A program made the position numbers and the translations under genes. This document shows positions 46,880 through 58,540 of a stretch of DNA of 64,000 nucleotides, piece after piece. Every line of letters starts with the position of its first letter. Position 1 is the first letter of the stretch. Location: the NCBI GenBank assembly GCA_010094045.1, contig ML986630.1, positions 163,156-227,155 of the forward strand, read 5' to 3'. Source of the stretch: Lojkania enalia (taxonomy: Eukaryota; Ascomycota; Dothideomycetes; Pleosporales). The notes beneath the pieces were generated by a model. That model did no database searches. It was not told the DNA's origin and saw only the letters and a list, made by a program, of their open reading frames with translations.

Positions 46880-48300
46880 AGTGAATTTACAAATTTTTAG
46901 ACTTAGAGTCGTTTAGTTCTATTATAAGGGTTTCCGCACTTCGCTTAAACTCTATAGTCCAATCTTGAAATTCCTTAATATAGGCCTAAATGTCATCGAA
47001 ATATCTGCTCCGCTGTTAGAAGTAAATAAGAAATTAGCAAATAGAGTAGTATTACCTCGTTTTCTTTTCAACTAAATCGATTCGCTCTTCCAACTTCTCT
47101 AACCTGCTAGTTAGGGCTTGGCTGTCGCTGCTTGGCTGCTTTTCTATATATTATGCTTCTATCGCAGGCTTAGTTATAGAATACTACTCCCCAGCGATTA
47201 ACTACGTCTTATTAGCTGCCCCGGCAGGTATATTATTATAGGTTACAGTTATTTACGTCTACAACAGATTATCCAGCATTATTAGATAATTAAGTAGGTT
47301 ATCTTCCTATAGCTAACCAGGATTTAGTATACAGATCGAATCGTATATAGGATTGAAGAGTAACTGTAAGTTTTAGTCGACGGGAAGCTATTAGAGTATA
47401 TTATCTATTCCGCAAGATAGGTAATTTTCTAAAGAGATAGCGTGCGTTTAAGGTAACCAATTTATATTTTAGGGGGGATTTAGCTGTAAGGTCTACTACG
47501 GGTTCTAAAATAATATAGTAAGTATCGATACTATTTGTTAATATATTATAGGTTAGTAGCCTTTAAGTAAATAGATAGCGTAAGAATATAAAAAGAAATA
47601 GCAAGTACGCGCTTAGAGATGTTCCCGGATTTAAGCTATAGTAGTTTTATCTTACTATCGACTAGTATTTCAAGTTTTTTATTTCTTACTACTACACCCC
47701 TCCTATAAGCGGACTACTAGCGCGAGCTACCGCACCGACAAAATTTGTATAGAAAAGGGTCGATTTGTATAGAAATATATAGAGCCGCGCTAGCAACCCG
47801 TTTACGGGAGGAGTGTAAGCCCTACTTCTCGGATAGCAACCTCTGAAATACATTATACTCCTCGCCCTTATTATCTAGCGTTAGAGCTGCTAACCTTCCC
47901 ACTCCTAAACTTATCGCAATTCTCTCCTCAAATAATCCTATCCCTTTATTCTATTCTATGTTAAGCCAGGCGTGCGCCCCACCCGTTGCCTGGTCTAGTT
48001 CTTCCCCACTTTTTAGTAGACTATCCTCGGCCTTTATTATAAATAGCTAAAGCTTCTCGTATAGGTTTTTATACGTAATAGATTTATGTAGGCAATTCTT
48101 ATCTTAACGGAGCTTTTTAGCGATGCAACTCTCAAGGTAAAATACTTGAGTAGTAGATATAATAGAAGTATGTTAGCGAATTTTGCAATTGTGTTGTAGA
48201 AATCTCTCGATTAGACTATACAGCCGATAATATAGTTTAAAGTAATACTAGGGTAAGACCCCGAACTGGGTTATTCTCTAGGATTAAAACTGGACCTACG
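46880..48300 (-). pseudogene. Unidentified relic with coiled coil, interrupted by a MITE
   Basis: On minus, the N-terminal part near 48130-47830 reads SITYKNLYEKL, KSGEELDQATGGAHAWLN and GVGRLAALTLDNKGEEYN. The C-terminal part near 47160-46880 contains a coiled coil (RLEKLEERIDLVEKKTR) and EFKRSAETLIIELNDS. A MITE at 47695-47815 lies between the two parts. Whether they are one gene is inferred only from strand and order. Confidence 0.4.
47695..47815. mobile_element. MITE 1, 121 bp, TA target duplication
   Basis: The terminal inverted repeats of about 32 bp start CACCCCTCCTATAAGCGG on the left and CACTCCTCCCGTAAACGG on the right (reverse complemented). Both reach CTAGCGCG inside. TA dinucleotides at 47693-47694 and 47816-47817 fit the target of Tc1/mariner-type elements. 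The centre holds a direct repeat of ATTTGTATAGAAA. No coding capacity. Confidence 0.75.
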
Positions 48301-48850
48301 TGGTTCAGAAATAAGCCTTCTCTTAGGTAGTAAAGAGTAGCTAACCTCTATATTATATGGTTAGAAGTTTTAAGAACGTGTAAATTTGGAAAATACCCCA
48401 ATTCTGTATAGCAATAATAGACAGGTTTAGATAGAGTCCGGCACTTTTTTTAAGCGATATATAACGGCCGCTTATAGCTCTATATAGGTTCGGTCCGGCT
48501 ATTATATGCTGCTCGACTTTCTCCTAATAGTAGCTATACTTATTCTGAATTAGCTTCTACTAATTTTATAAGAACTAGTCTACAATTAGTATAACTAGTA
48601 TTAAAGCGCTAGTAGCGGAAAGTAGAATAGCAAACGAAAGCTGGACACTAAACCTGCATATATAGGGCTATATTTATAGGGCTGGAATGGCTGGGATAAT
48701 ACCTTATAATAGGCGCTTAGGTAGGATAGAACTAGATACCTTACGCCCCGGATTAGCAGGGGCTTTCTATTAAAAGATCTCCGCAGCTACACTGTATTTT
48801 AAATCTAAGAGAAAAATATTTAAGCTTCTTAAAATATAACGAATCGAGGT
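48300..48850. other. Unassigned degraded sequence
   Basis: No coding relic, repeat or RNA recognised. Confidence 0.3.
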
Positions 48851-48853
48851 GTA

Positions 48854-49051
48854 GTATAGTTAATAAGCAAGTATAGAGTATTCGACGAGTAGTAATCGGT
48901 AGAGTTAATTTACTAATATTCCTTATTTAAGTGTGTAAGGTGTAAGAAATAGTAGATAGAGTTTCTCGAAGGGCCCTTTCCTATCTCGTTTACGAATTAA
49001 TCTTACTAATTACTACTCGTCGAGCACTCTGCGCTCGCTTATCAACCATAC
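48854..49051. mobile_element. MITE 2, about 198 bp, long inverted repeats
   Basis: The inverted arms are about 57 bp (48854-48910 and 48995-49051) and share GTATRGTTRATAAGCRAG, then TCGACGAGTAGTAAT, then TTAATT. TA lies on both sides (48852-48853 and 49052-49053). The right arm keeps GCGAGCGCAGAGTGCTC where the left has RIP-type changes. It is a likely non-autonomous mariner-type element. Confidence 0.75.
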
Positions 49052-49259
49052 TATTAAGGTAGGGTACTTCTACACCTATCTATTAATAGGAACGTCTATA
49101 AAGGTACCCATTCGAGATTAGAGTTATTAAAGTCTATTTAATAGTAATTCGTTCCTTCGACCTTTATAAATATACTGAAGATTTCTTAACTAAACTACTA
49201 GTTAATAAGCGAATTTCTAAAACTATAGTATCCTAATTAACTATTTAGAGTATTAAGTA

Positions 49260-50050
49260 GTAAGGTGTAATATCCGTAAGAGCTTCGCTATTAGATTCCC
49301 CGTTCTAGCTGACCGTTTTTAGGTGATTTGTATTAATGGGAAAGAAGAATCCTCTAAGTCTTATAATGACGGCTAAATCCTTATAGACCGCCAGCTGGCC
49401 TCTATTAATTAAAGATTCTATAATACTAGCGGAATTATAGAAACCGGTTGTAGAGACCTTTATAAGTTTCGATATACGCTTGTTCTCCTATAGAGGAAAT
49501 ACGCAGTATATAAGCACGCATATTATAATAAAAAACAATATAATATCTAAGCCTCCTAGGTATATCGAATACTCTATACCTAGTATAAGAAAGTCCTTAA
49601 TAACCTAGCCGATACGGTAAGCAAGTACCAGTCCTTATAAAAGGATTTGGATAGCGTGTAGACAACTGTTCTTATCTAGTAATTAGTAGTCTAGGAGTAC
49701 GAACAACGCCTTACTTACCAGGCTTTACTAGAGCCTAAGATAGGCGAAGCGGAAATAAAGACGGAGCAGCTTAAAACTAGGATTATAGAGCTAGAGAAGG
49801 AAAAGACTAATATGCAAAATGCGTTAACAAATGCTGCTAATTTTATCCTTAACTCCAAGTGAAAGCTTAATAAACTTGAGAGGAATAATCGCGCAACAGA
49901 GCCTTAAGAGATAGAATTATTACCTGTTAAAGAGCCTACAAATATTAGCAAGAGGAAGAGAGACGGCGAGGACGAAAATGAAGAGGTATCGAAGTAATAT
50001 AGCATACCTTCTAAGAAGACCCGTAAGAGAAAATATGTTAGATAGATAGT
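49260..50050 (+). pseudogene. Coiled-coil protein relic
   Basis: A plus-strand frame includes YRDLYKFRYTLVLLQRKYA, then a long coiled coil (KIGEAEIKTEQLKTRIIELE and EKEKTNMQNALTNAAN), then a basic end (KKTRKRKYV). It resembles the C-terminal part of a DNA-binding or transposon-associated protein. No transposase catalytic motif was seen, so no function is assigned. An 81-codon minus frame at 49904-50149 is its shadow. Confidence 0.4.
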
Positions 50051-50159
50051 ATATAGACTTTTGTTTTTTATATAATAGTATTTTACTTTCCTATCTACTT
50101 TACTTTTATATTTTATAAAATCGTAGTTATATATTATCTCTAAAAGCAACGTTATACTT

Positions 50160-50720
50160 TAATCTAAATCTAGAAGACTCTATTTAGGATCTCTATCTGT
50201 TCTAACTTTAGGTATAGGCTCTAAAACGGCCCTAAGCACAATCGAACCTAACACACAATATATAAGTATAGCTACAATTACTAGAAGTATAAGTAGCTAG
50301 GATATTAGTAATATGTTTAGATATAAGCGAACTAAAATCCTTCTAATAGCCCCTCCTCGCGGGCCTCCCTTAGGCAATACTATTAAAGTGGAAGCTGCCC
50401 GTAAAGATAGACTATTTATACCGACGGAACATACTAATAAAAATTTGGAAGGGTCGAAGAAGATACCTATACTAAATCTTTCGCAGCTAATCGAGTAGAA
50501 GATATAGGAGAATAACTAGTTAAGATATAAGCTTAATTATAAACGGGATAGGTATTATATAAGCTATCGCGCGAGGATATATATTATAGTAGAAGTAAGT
50601 CGAGTTGTTAAATCCCTTTAGCAGGCACTTATAAACTTCTAAGAGCTATATAAGGAGATTAAAGAGGAATAGGAGTTAAACAAGTAATAATTAGAAGTTA
50701 ACTTAAGTTAGCTTAATAAT
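50160..50720 (+). pseudogene. Possible short relic
   Basis: A 61-codon open stretch at 50313-50498 (MFRYKRTKILLIAPPRG) lies in a plus-strand region with RIP-type stops on both sides. No family recognised; it may be chance. Confidence 0.2.
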
Positions 50721-51250
50721 AAATCTCCCAAATTTAGGGCTGAAGTTAGAACTTATTTTTAATCACAGCGCCTTTCGTTACTAGACTAGTATTACCTAGT
50801 ATTACGCTACCTCGCAATATTAGCACCAAAGTAAATTATAATAGGGATAATACTACTATTCTTTAAATGGTAAGTTAGATATAGTACTTTCATAAACAAA
50901 AATAACTATATAATCCCCTATCGCTGTATAATACTACCTTCCTTTATATAGGAGTTGCGACGGAATAATAAATATTATATAGTTATCGGCTATAGAATAT
51001 ATTATTAATAGGTATAACTACTCCGTCTCTACTTATTATCGTTTCCGTGGTACTATTGAATTGCTTTATTACTCCGCTGGATAAAGTAACTACACAGCGA
51101 GTAAATTTAAGTGGGAAGAACTGTACAAGTTGTAGGGCAGCCTTAGTCCCTATAAAGCCGTCTTAATCGGCTATCTCTAAGACGATTAAAGAGCTAGCAG
51201 CAGCAGGCATATTACCTAAATTACCTCCCAGGATGGGCCCTAACAATTAT
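50720..51250 (-). pseudogene. Unidentified relic
   Basis: A minus-strand frame reads GPILGGNLGNMPAAASSLIV, then LVQFFPLKFTRCVVTLSSG, then TTETIISRDGVVIPINN, with few stops. It is probably a coding remnant; family unknown. Confidence 0.35.
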
Positions 51251-52425
51251 TAGCTTAAAAAGTACAATATATAATAGACTTACCTAGTAACAGCTAGGCT
51301 AGCTTTTTACTTTCCGCATTAAAGCAATCGGTAAAAAGCGGTAGGAAAAACTCGATAATAGAACTATTAGGCTCTTAGCCGGCGTTAATTATAATAGTTA
51401 GCAGTCTATCTGTAGTACAATTATACTTGTTAACTACTATCTAACCGAGAACAATTTAAGTAATAGCTAGAATAAGTAAGGTATTAAGCTGTATAATAGA
51501 TAACTATATCTCTAAGGACGCGGTTCTAGAAGGGATATAAAATAATTAGAGCTATAGTATACCGACGGCTTTTATAAATAAAGTATAACTGAAAACCTAG
51601 TATTTAGTAGGTACTAGTTCTAGTACCCCTCTCCGGTAGCGTTTAAATTTAATATTAGTAGCTATACCGCTTACCTAATTCTCCTTAACAGCAATTAGAA
51701 ACCGTATAAAGGGCGTAATCTATACCAAAATTATAGAAAAATATAGGGCGATTGTAGAAGGATTAGAATCCCCGTTAACACGTAACAGGGGCTAGAAGCG
51801 GTCTACCCCAAGATATCTCTCCTTTTTTAGAAACAGAATCGCGATTTAATATACGATAGCATTCTACAGACTTAATAGAATCTATTCTATACCCCGCATG
51901 CCTGTAGCTATAGTAGAGTAGTCGACTAGAGACCGAAATAAACAGCTAAAGAAACGATTGCACGGATTAGAGAACAAGGTTTTCTAATATAGAGAGCTAA
52001 ACGTTGATATCGTATTAATTGTAGGTTTTCGAGAGAAAGAGGGCGGCTATTCCTATACAACTTCGGAGGAATTCTTATAGAGGATCTTACAGGTCGTAAG
52101 TATTCCTAGCTAATTGCCCACACTTTCTAATACCAGCGAACAGCAATTACATCCTAAGTCTATAAACCGACTGCCCGAAGATATAAAGAGGATAGATATA
52201 TAATCTAGTTTAAAGACTACGCGCGTGATAAAGAAGAGGAGAGCTAAGAGGGCTAGGAGAGTTAATATATCGGAGCAATTGTCATCAAATATAATATTAG
52301 GCGAAACCGCGGCAAAGAACGCTATAAATAGGAAAGTATCTTTCTTTCCGGAACCGCCTACCCTTAATTTACCTGTACTTATAAGGGGTAAATTAAGTTG
52401 TCTTAAAAATAGTCCAAAAAGTTAG
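51250..52425 (+). pseudogene. Unidentified relic with basic C-terminus
   Basis: A plus-strand frame runs from about 51290 to a TAG after 52425. It includes PLTRNRGQKRSTPRYLSFF, RDRNKQLKKRLHGLENKV and VDIVLIVGFREKEGGYSY, and a basic run (KKRRAKRARR). The middle recalls small MADS-like fungal proteins (KRxxGLxxKV, then a strand with Tyr/Gly), but the match is weak. The last 66 codons are open from 52225. Confidence 0.35.
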
Positions 52426-52429
52426 TAAT

Positions 52430-53060
52430 TCAAGATAATATTATTTTACGTGCTATACCCTAGGGCTTTCTAAGGTAATATATAGGTTCTGTAAGCTAAT
52501 AGAAGCTATATAACTATAGGATTAGTTACATCTTATATATATATTATAGATTACCCTCCTGCGCCAATATATAATAAACACTATTTACTCTTCTATATAT
52601 AAACTCCCCGTATACTACTAACGTTAATACTTACGGGTTCTAAATATAGATAACCCTTAGGCAGGAGTAAAGATTCTTTGCTAGATTATAATAAATTACT
52701 AGGTACTTATATTTTAATACTCCCTTTAATATTAATAATAGTCCGCTTATAGGGCGAAAGATTTACTACTCTTACTCGGCCTCTATTTAATTATACTACT
52801 CTAAGGTATACTATTTACTTTTTACCTTTGGTGATTATCCCTGCTTTAGAGACTCTAATACCTAGTAGTAGAGGAAACGAATTCTAATTTTAGAACGGAA
52901 CAATTTTGGGCTATACTAATAGTATGTCCAGAAATAGTCCCTCTAGTATTTCCGTTCCCGGGAACGTTAAAGAAATATAAATAGAAGAGATCGAGTGCTA
53001 CAGCTTCTAAAACTAGGATTTATTACTCTGAAGAAACTAGTATAAAGTTATTAGTCTAGT
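52430..53060. other. Unassigned degraded sequence
   Basis: Heavily TA-rich, with no recognised feature. It may include the 5' region of the following relic. Confidence 0.3.
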
Positions 53061-53900
53061 CGTCTATATTTTACTTCGCTTACTCAGCAACTACTATAGC
53101 TGGTTATTCGTGGGTAAGTAATATAATTACTTTTTATATGGTAACATAACTAACGGTTCTTCCCTTAAGGTTAAGAATATATAAGTAATAGGTGCGGACG
53201 GTCAGCCTATTAAAGATCTTAGATTTATTCGTAATTATAGTAAGATATTCTGCTATTCTTCAACCCTATACTACTAATAGATCTACCAGCTGCTTATATT
53301 GTAAATTAAGACCCTAATAAAGAAAATACGTATATACTACTCAGCAACTCCCTAGAATAGATCTTCTACGGTCCCTTTTAAGGTTTACAGTTCTAAGCTA
53401 ACGGATTTCCTAGACTAAAAGCTAGCCCTGGGTCTTAGGTTATTATACGCTACTTAGAGAACGGGCACGTATCTACTCCTATATCAACTAATAGTATTAT
53501 AGGTAATATATACTGGTTTAGTGTTAAAGGTAAGAGTACTACCGGCGTAGATAACACGATATTTAGGGAGGTGCAGAGCTGGAAAGCGGCCGGTAGTAGA
53601 AGTAGACGTAAGATACCTTATAGAGGTTATTATATTATTTACTAAGCATCTCCGCAGTACTAGATATTACGCTGTTTAACAATAGCAACTATAGCTGTAG
53701 AGATCCTATATTACCCTATAATAGTAACTTTAAAATCCTAAATAACGCGGGAATAGAAAGTATTTATATAATCTACTAGCTATAGAATTATTCAGGTAAG
53801 CTTAAGAGTAATACCGGCTATATTAAGGTATGTTAACTTTATATCAACCCGGTATTCTAGCTAAATATCGCTAGTTTTATATATCTTATATAGATGTCGA
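53060..53900 (+). pseudogene. Secreted protein relic resembling DUF7492
   Basis: The frame contains GADGQPIKDLRFIRNYS (about 53195), then NGFPRLKASPGSQVIIRY and LENGHVSTP (about 53400-53475), GNIYWFSVKG, and DNTIFREVQSW. These follow the order of fungal extracellular DUF7492 proteins, which have a short signal-peptide-proximal SHSWVE motif and resemble lytic polysaccharide monooxygenase architecture. Here the N-terminus (YYSWLFVG, about 53090) may be the remnant of that motif. Most stops are RIP type. Function of the family is not established. Confidence 0.5.
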
Positions 53901-54230
53901 TGTTGTTGCATAAAAAGGGCTCTATTCCTTTCTAGTTATAATTAAATTTTAAGGTGTTTTACTAATACTTGACTAAAAGTAGTTTTTTACTGGTGGTCTG
54001 AATAATAATATAAAATACCAAGTTAAATATTATATACTGTAATCCGACTTATATTAGTACTTTATATAGCTGTAGAAACTATTTATTATATTTCGATTCT
54101 AAAATCCTATATCTAGATTAAGCCTATCCCTATATATAAGTCTAGTGCTAAGGAGCTAATAGTAAGAAAGATATCATGTGCCGAATAATAATTTAAGTAT
54201 ACTACAACTATAATTATTAGACGATGTTTG
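53900..54230. other. Unassigned degraded sequence
   Basis: No recognised feature. Confidence 0.3.
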
Positions 54231-54700
54231 TAAACTAATTTTACTATAATATTATAAAAACTATAGTACCGCCCGTAAGTCTAGCGGTTTAGATAGAAAA
54301 TAACTAACGGTTGCGGCTGTCTTATAGAAGTAATGGAACTGCGTTAACAGTAATCAGTATATTACTATAGGGTAGAGTAGAATTGAGTAAAGCTTATAGT
54401 ATTTTTCCTAGTAAATATAAGAACTAATTACGTACTGTAGGCTTTATAAACCTATTTATAGGAGGTAGAGATTCTTCTCTTATTAGGGATAACCGCCCTA
54501 TACTATACCTCTATAGATACGGAATGAATAAGATATTACCAGGCAGCTCGGCCCGCCCATTTAACGGGCTCTCCTCAGCTACTTCTACTACGTAAGTTAT
54601 AGTAAAATAAGCTTCTGGGTTCTAACAAGTATAATAGTAGTTGTAGATCTTAATAATAACCTTTTTAAAATTTACCATTTTCTTGTTCTACTTTATATAT
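54230..54700 (+). pseudogene. Unidentified short relic
   Basis: A plus-strand frame includes VPPVSLAVQIENNQRLRLSY, VELSKAYSIFPSKYKN and NKILPGSSARPFNGL. It could be an isolated fragment or unrelated to the patatin relic downstream. Family unknown. Confidence 0.3.
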
Positions 54701-54789
54701 TTTAAGCAAATAAACGGCTCTAGATTTGTACTTTTACGGTAATAACGCGATCTAAACCTGCTACATAGAGCGTATTTGTTTATTTTACC

Positions 54790-57700
54790 TTAACAGCTGA
54801 ATAAGTATTATAGAGTCGATATAATTCTCCTTAAGTCGAGCTTTATCAGGCGGTATAATCTAGAAGGTGTTATTCAGATCAGCTATGGTAACTATAAATT
54901 ACTTACTATTAAGATATAAGATAGAGAACTAGCGGCGATTTATTCGAACTACTAGTTTATAACCCGTATAGTAGGAGAGAGGTGGACGTTGTTTTAACGT
55001 TAGACAAGGGAAAATATACTAATCAGACAGATAGAGCTCTGAATTAGCCCCTAGCGGGGATCTCTATTATAGTCCGCGTTCTACCTGGGATAGTTATAAT
55101 AAGCGCTACTACTTCTAATTTAAGAAAACCCTATTTTAGCCCTTAATAAAGTCTATATTTAACTACTATGGAAGTCTTATATAAAGCTAGATAACTTTAC
55201 CAACTAACTATTAGTTCTATCAATTATAAAGTATTATGACTATACTTACTAGCTTAGCATTTCCACATAAGGAGGCGAAGCCGCTCTTTTAGAATCAGAC
55301 AGACTTCAGACGCTTATTAAATATATATCTTATCCTAATATATAGCAGCTAAGTCTAATTCTACTAATTAGTAATATAGAAAAGTTAATTACTCTTTAAG
55401 TGTTATTTAGATTAAAGAGGGCTTGGAGATTTATAATTAAGCGAAACCTAGGTGAAGTACACCTTTATCTTAATCCCTCTAGCGTCTTTAATAGCCGTCT
55501 GATACTCCTTACGGATAGCGATATACCTAATTACATCTTAGGGGGAAAAAATGTAAAGACTAATAAGTGCTATAAAATTATAAGGCGATCTCTTTAACAA
55601 TTTAAAAATACCGCGGCGGTTAATATATATATTTATCTACTATTCCCCTTTACAGATATCTTCTACTTCTTTTCTACAGATATCAGCGGATTTAGATAAA
55701 TCGCGCGTTATTTAGCTATATAGCTAGAGAGAGGCTACTTATCGACCCTTCTAAAAAGTATGCTCCCGAGTGTAGTTATAGTCACCGATAAGATTATTCC
55801 GAGAGCGGAAATCGAGGAGGAGGCTAGAAAGGCCTTTCTATAGATGCTGAGGGAGGAAACGATAAAAGATCTGTCTAAACAGATCTCGGCGATTAATATA
55901 GTCGCCCTTTTCCCAAACAGCGCGATGTCTATTAATACCCGGTATCAGCGTGTAAAAGAGCGCCTTATAGAGAGATCCGATTAAGTATAAAGGAGTAGAG
56001 AAGGTACGTGAACGCTATTTTCCGCGACCCATTTCGCCGCTTTCTTTAAATACGCAAGTAGGGATTTTTCGGAATCTCTTTACAGACTATTCGATTTCCT
56101 TAGAGTATTAAAGGTTTATAACCCGGTAGCACTAGACTTAGATAAGTACCTCTTAAACTTCCTAAGATATATTACATCGTCTAATTAGCTGACGGAATTC
56201 GCAGCTCTAATAATCGCTTTAGCTCTCTTCCTAGACAGTTACCCTCCTAAAGCGTATAGTAAGTACCGCTCCTACTATAAATCCAGTTATTCTAACTCCT
56301 GCGCAGTCTTTAAACCTAAAGCGGTCTTTAATATACTTTATAAGAACGTTTTCTATAAGATAAGTACAGCCCGGGCTATAGCCTTTAAGTAGTCTAACGA
56401 TATCATCCTACGAAGCAGCTTTATTAACATGGTCGAAAATAACCTTATTTACTACTTCCAGCAATATATTTCCGACAAGGTAAAGTCTGCGGCCGAAATT
56501 TATAGAAGCAACCTTACACGCTTCTAAGATAGATAGTACTACATCTAGAGTAGTAACACGTGTTTATACTGTCTGCGTAAGAAGCTACAGTATTATCTAC
56601 TATACAGGTACTCTATTTGCGAAAATTATATTATAGTCTTTGGAAATTGCTGCGAAGATAACCCCTAGATCTTTAAAGTTCGCTATTACTTCCTCTATAA
56701 ATAGGAAATACCGAATAACATAACTATAAGAATACTCCCTCTAACTGCAGGAGTAGGAGTTTTATATATTAATAGAGGAGGCACGTGTAGTATTATACCC
56801 TTAATAGTAATAAAGCTAATTTAAGATCGCCTTAGTCTAATTCCGCTTTAAAGGTATATCACGATGAGTTTTGGGGTTAGTATAGGTAAGTTTCCTAACA
56901 TAGACTTTAGACGAAACTAATACTTATATTATAAAGGTGTGATTATCGCTATTAATTACTTTATTCTAGAACGACCTCTAGAGGAGTTAATTAAAATATT
57001 CTTAGAAATGGCGGGACGCGTCTTTAAACAACGGGTTTCTCCCCATATCCTACTAATTTCCTGCGTAGTTGAGATCGTGCTATTATATTTTACTAACGGC
57101 CTATACCCAGCTAGAAATGTGGATACTATACTAAAAGACTGGGTTATAAATAAGAGTATTCTAGACTACTTACATGCGACGTTAACAGGAATAAAACTTA
57201 GCTTGCTAGTAGTAACAGTTAATAATCATCCGTCGTATTGTTTTTTTACTAACTATAATAGGGTCGGTAAGCGCGATAGTGATTAAGGTAAGTCCTAAAA
57301 AGGCAATTACAGTATCTCCTCTAACAATCCTCTAGAGTACGCTATTATAAAGCTAAAGGATAGGTTTAGAAACGTTCTACTCTAGGAAATGTAAGATTAG
57401 CTGAATTTACTACCTGGCTAATAACTAACCAAGTATTAGTATATATTCCGCATCTGCTGCGCTTAAGTAAGTCTTAACTTCCCTATTTCGTCTTATACAA
57501 CTGACTATACCTCGTAGTTTCTTTCCGCCAAAACATATTAATAAAGTTGGCACATTCTAAGACGCAGGACCTCTCAAAAATAACCTATTACTCTAGGCAC
57601 TCTTAGAGGTATCAGCAATATTTCCGCTCCTTAAAGAGCCTAACTTTGTTATATCCTTAGGTACTAGTAAACCGGGATAAAAGAATTACGAAGTATCTAC

Positions 57701-58445
57701 AGAAGACTGCCGTAATATTCGGAAGAATAGAATGTTCGCACAAATCTATAATCTGATTCTAGAGAAAATACGCGACAAGATAGTAAGATAAGCCTATAAA
57801 ACTATAGGGCTCGCAGCGCAAATTCTCTCTAAGATTTATCATTTTAGTATTAACTTTGAAACTACTAAACCGAGACTAGATAATGCGAGAAGTATACCCA
57901 AGCTAATATCGAAAGTAGAAATAGACCAACTATTATCTACAAGTATTAATAAAGTAGTATACTATTTAATTACCTCCCTATTCTACTTTAAATTAGACTT
58001 AGTTCTAGAGAGGTATAACAGAAAATATATAATTACCGGGTATATTCTATACTTAATAAGGTGTAATAATCCGGCATTTGAGGGCTTATTTAGCAAATTA
58101 TTAAGAGGCTCTATTAGGTTTTAGATGAACGATTAGCTAATGCCTGAGTTAATTAATGATCCCTCCTATTTTAGGAAAGACCAAAACTTCCGGATACGAG
58201 TCCGTATAGAAACGTTCGACAGGTTTATAATATCCCTAAAATAAGGCGACACGAAAGCTTATAATATTAGCAGATCGCCTTTCTCTATAAAAGGGCTGGT
58301 AACTGCGTAAGGATTAGATGCTCCTTTTAGTAGGGCAGACTACGGTAAGCGGAAGAGGTCTTAGTCATCTGAGAGTCAGCTGCTACTAAGAAAGCGGCAG
58401 CGGATTTAAGTAATAAGGAACGGAGCATCTGTAAATAATAACGAA
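54790..58445 (+). pseudogene. Patatin-like phospholipase with N-terminal extension and RING-like zinc site
   Basis: The frame starts with an N-terminal domain (RFxTRIVGERWTLFQR-like stretch near 54950; GGEAALLESDRLQTL near 55270). A helical domain and a RING-like Cys cluster follow (CLYCLRKK near 56557 and CENYIIVFGNCC near 56620; some Cys/His changed to Tyr). A patatin domain comes next: NRGGTCS in place of DGGGTRG (about 56775-56795), then GVSIG, the GxSxG nucleophile motif with Ser intact (56873-56887). The C-terminal part includes DAGPLKNN (family DGGxxxNNP) and ends KRKRS and LLRKRQRI, a basic tail. Such enzymes hydrolyse lipid acyl esters; patatin-fused fungal STAND proteins act in cell death. 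RIP-type stops throughout. Confidence 0.85.
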
Positions 58446-58449
58446 TCTA

Positions 58450-58540
58450 TATAATATTAACCCTAAAAATGTGCACCTCGTCCTGTAACGTCTAATTATA
58501 AATTCTTATAGAGTGGTCTTTTTATAGGCTAACTAACGTC
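58450..58540. other. Convergent intergenic gap
   Basis: A short gap between the 3' ends of the patatin relic (plus) and CAX relic (minus). No terminator can be identified. Confidence 0.4.

Noticed and set aside
49260..50050. Pogo/Fot1-type transposase
   Set aside because: Only coiled coil and a basic tail are visible; no DDE motifs or CENP-B-type helices were found.
52225..52425. 66-codon open frame as an independent basic protein
   Set aside because: It is the C-terminal stretch of a longer plus-strand relic starting near 51.3 kb.
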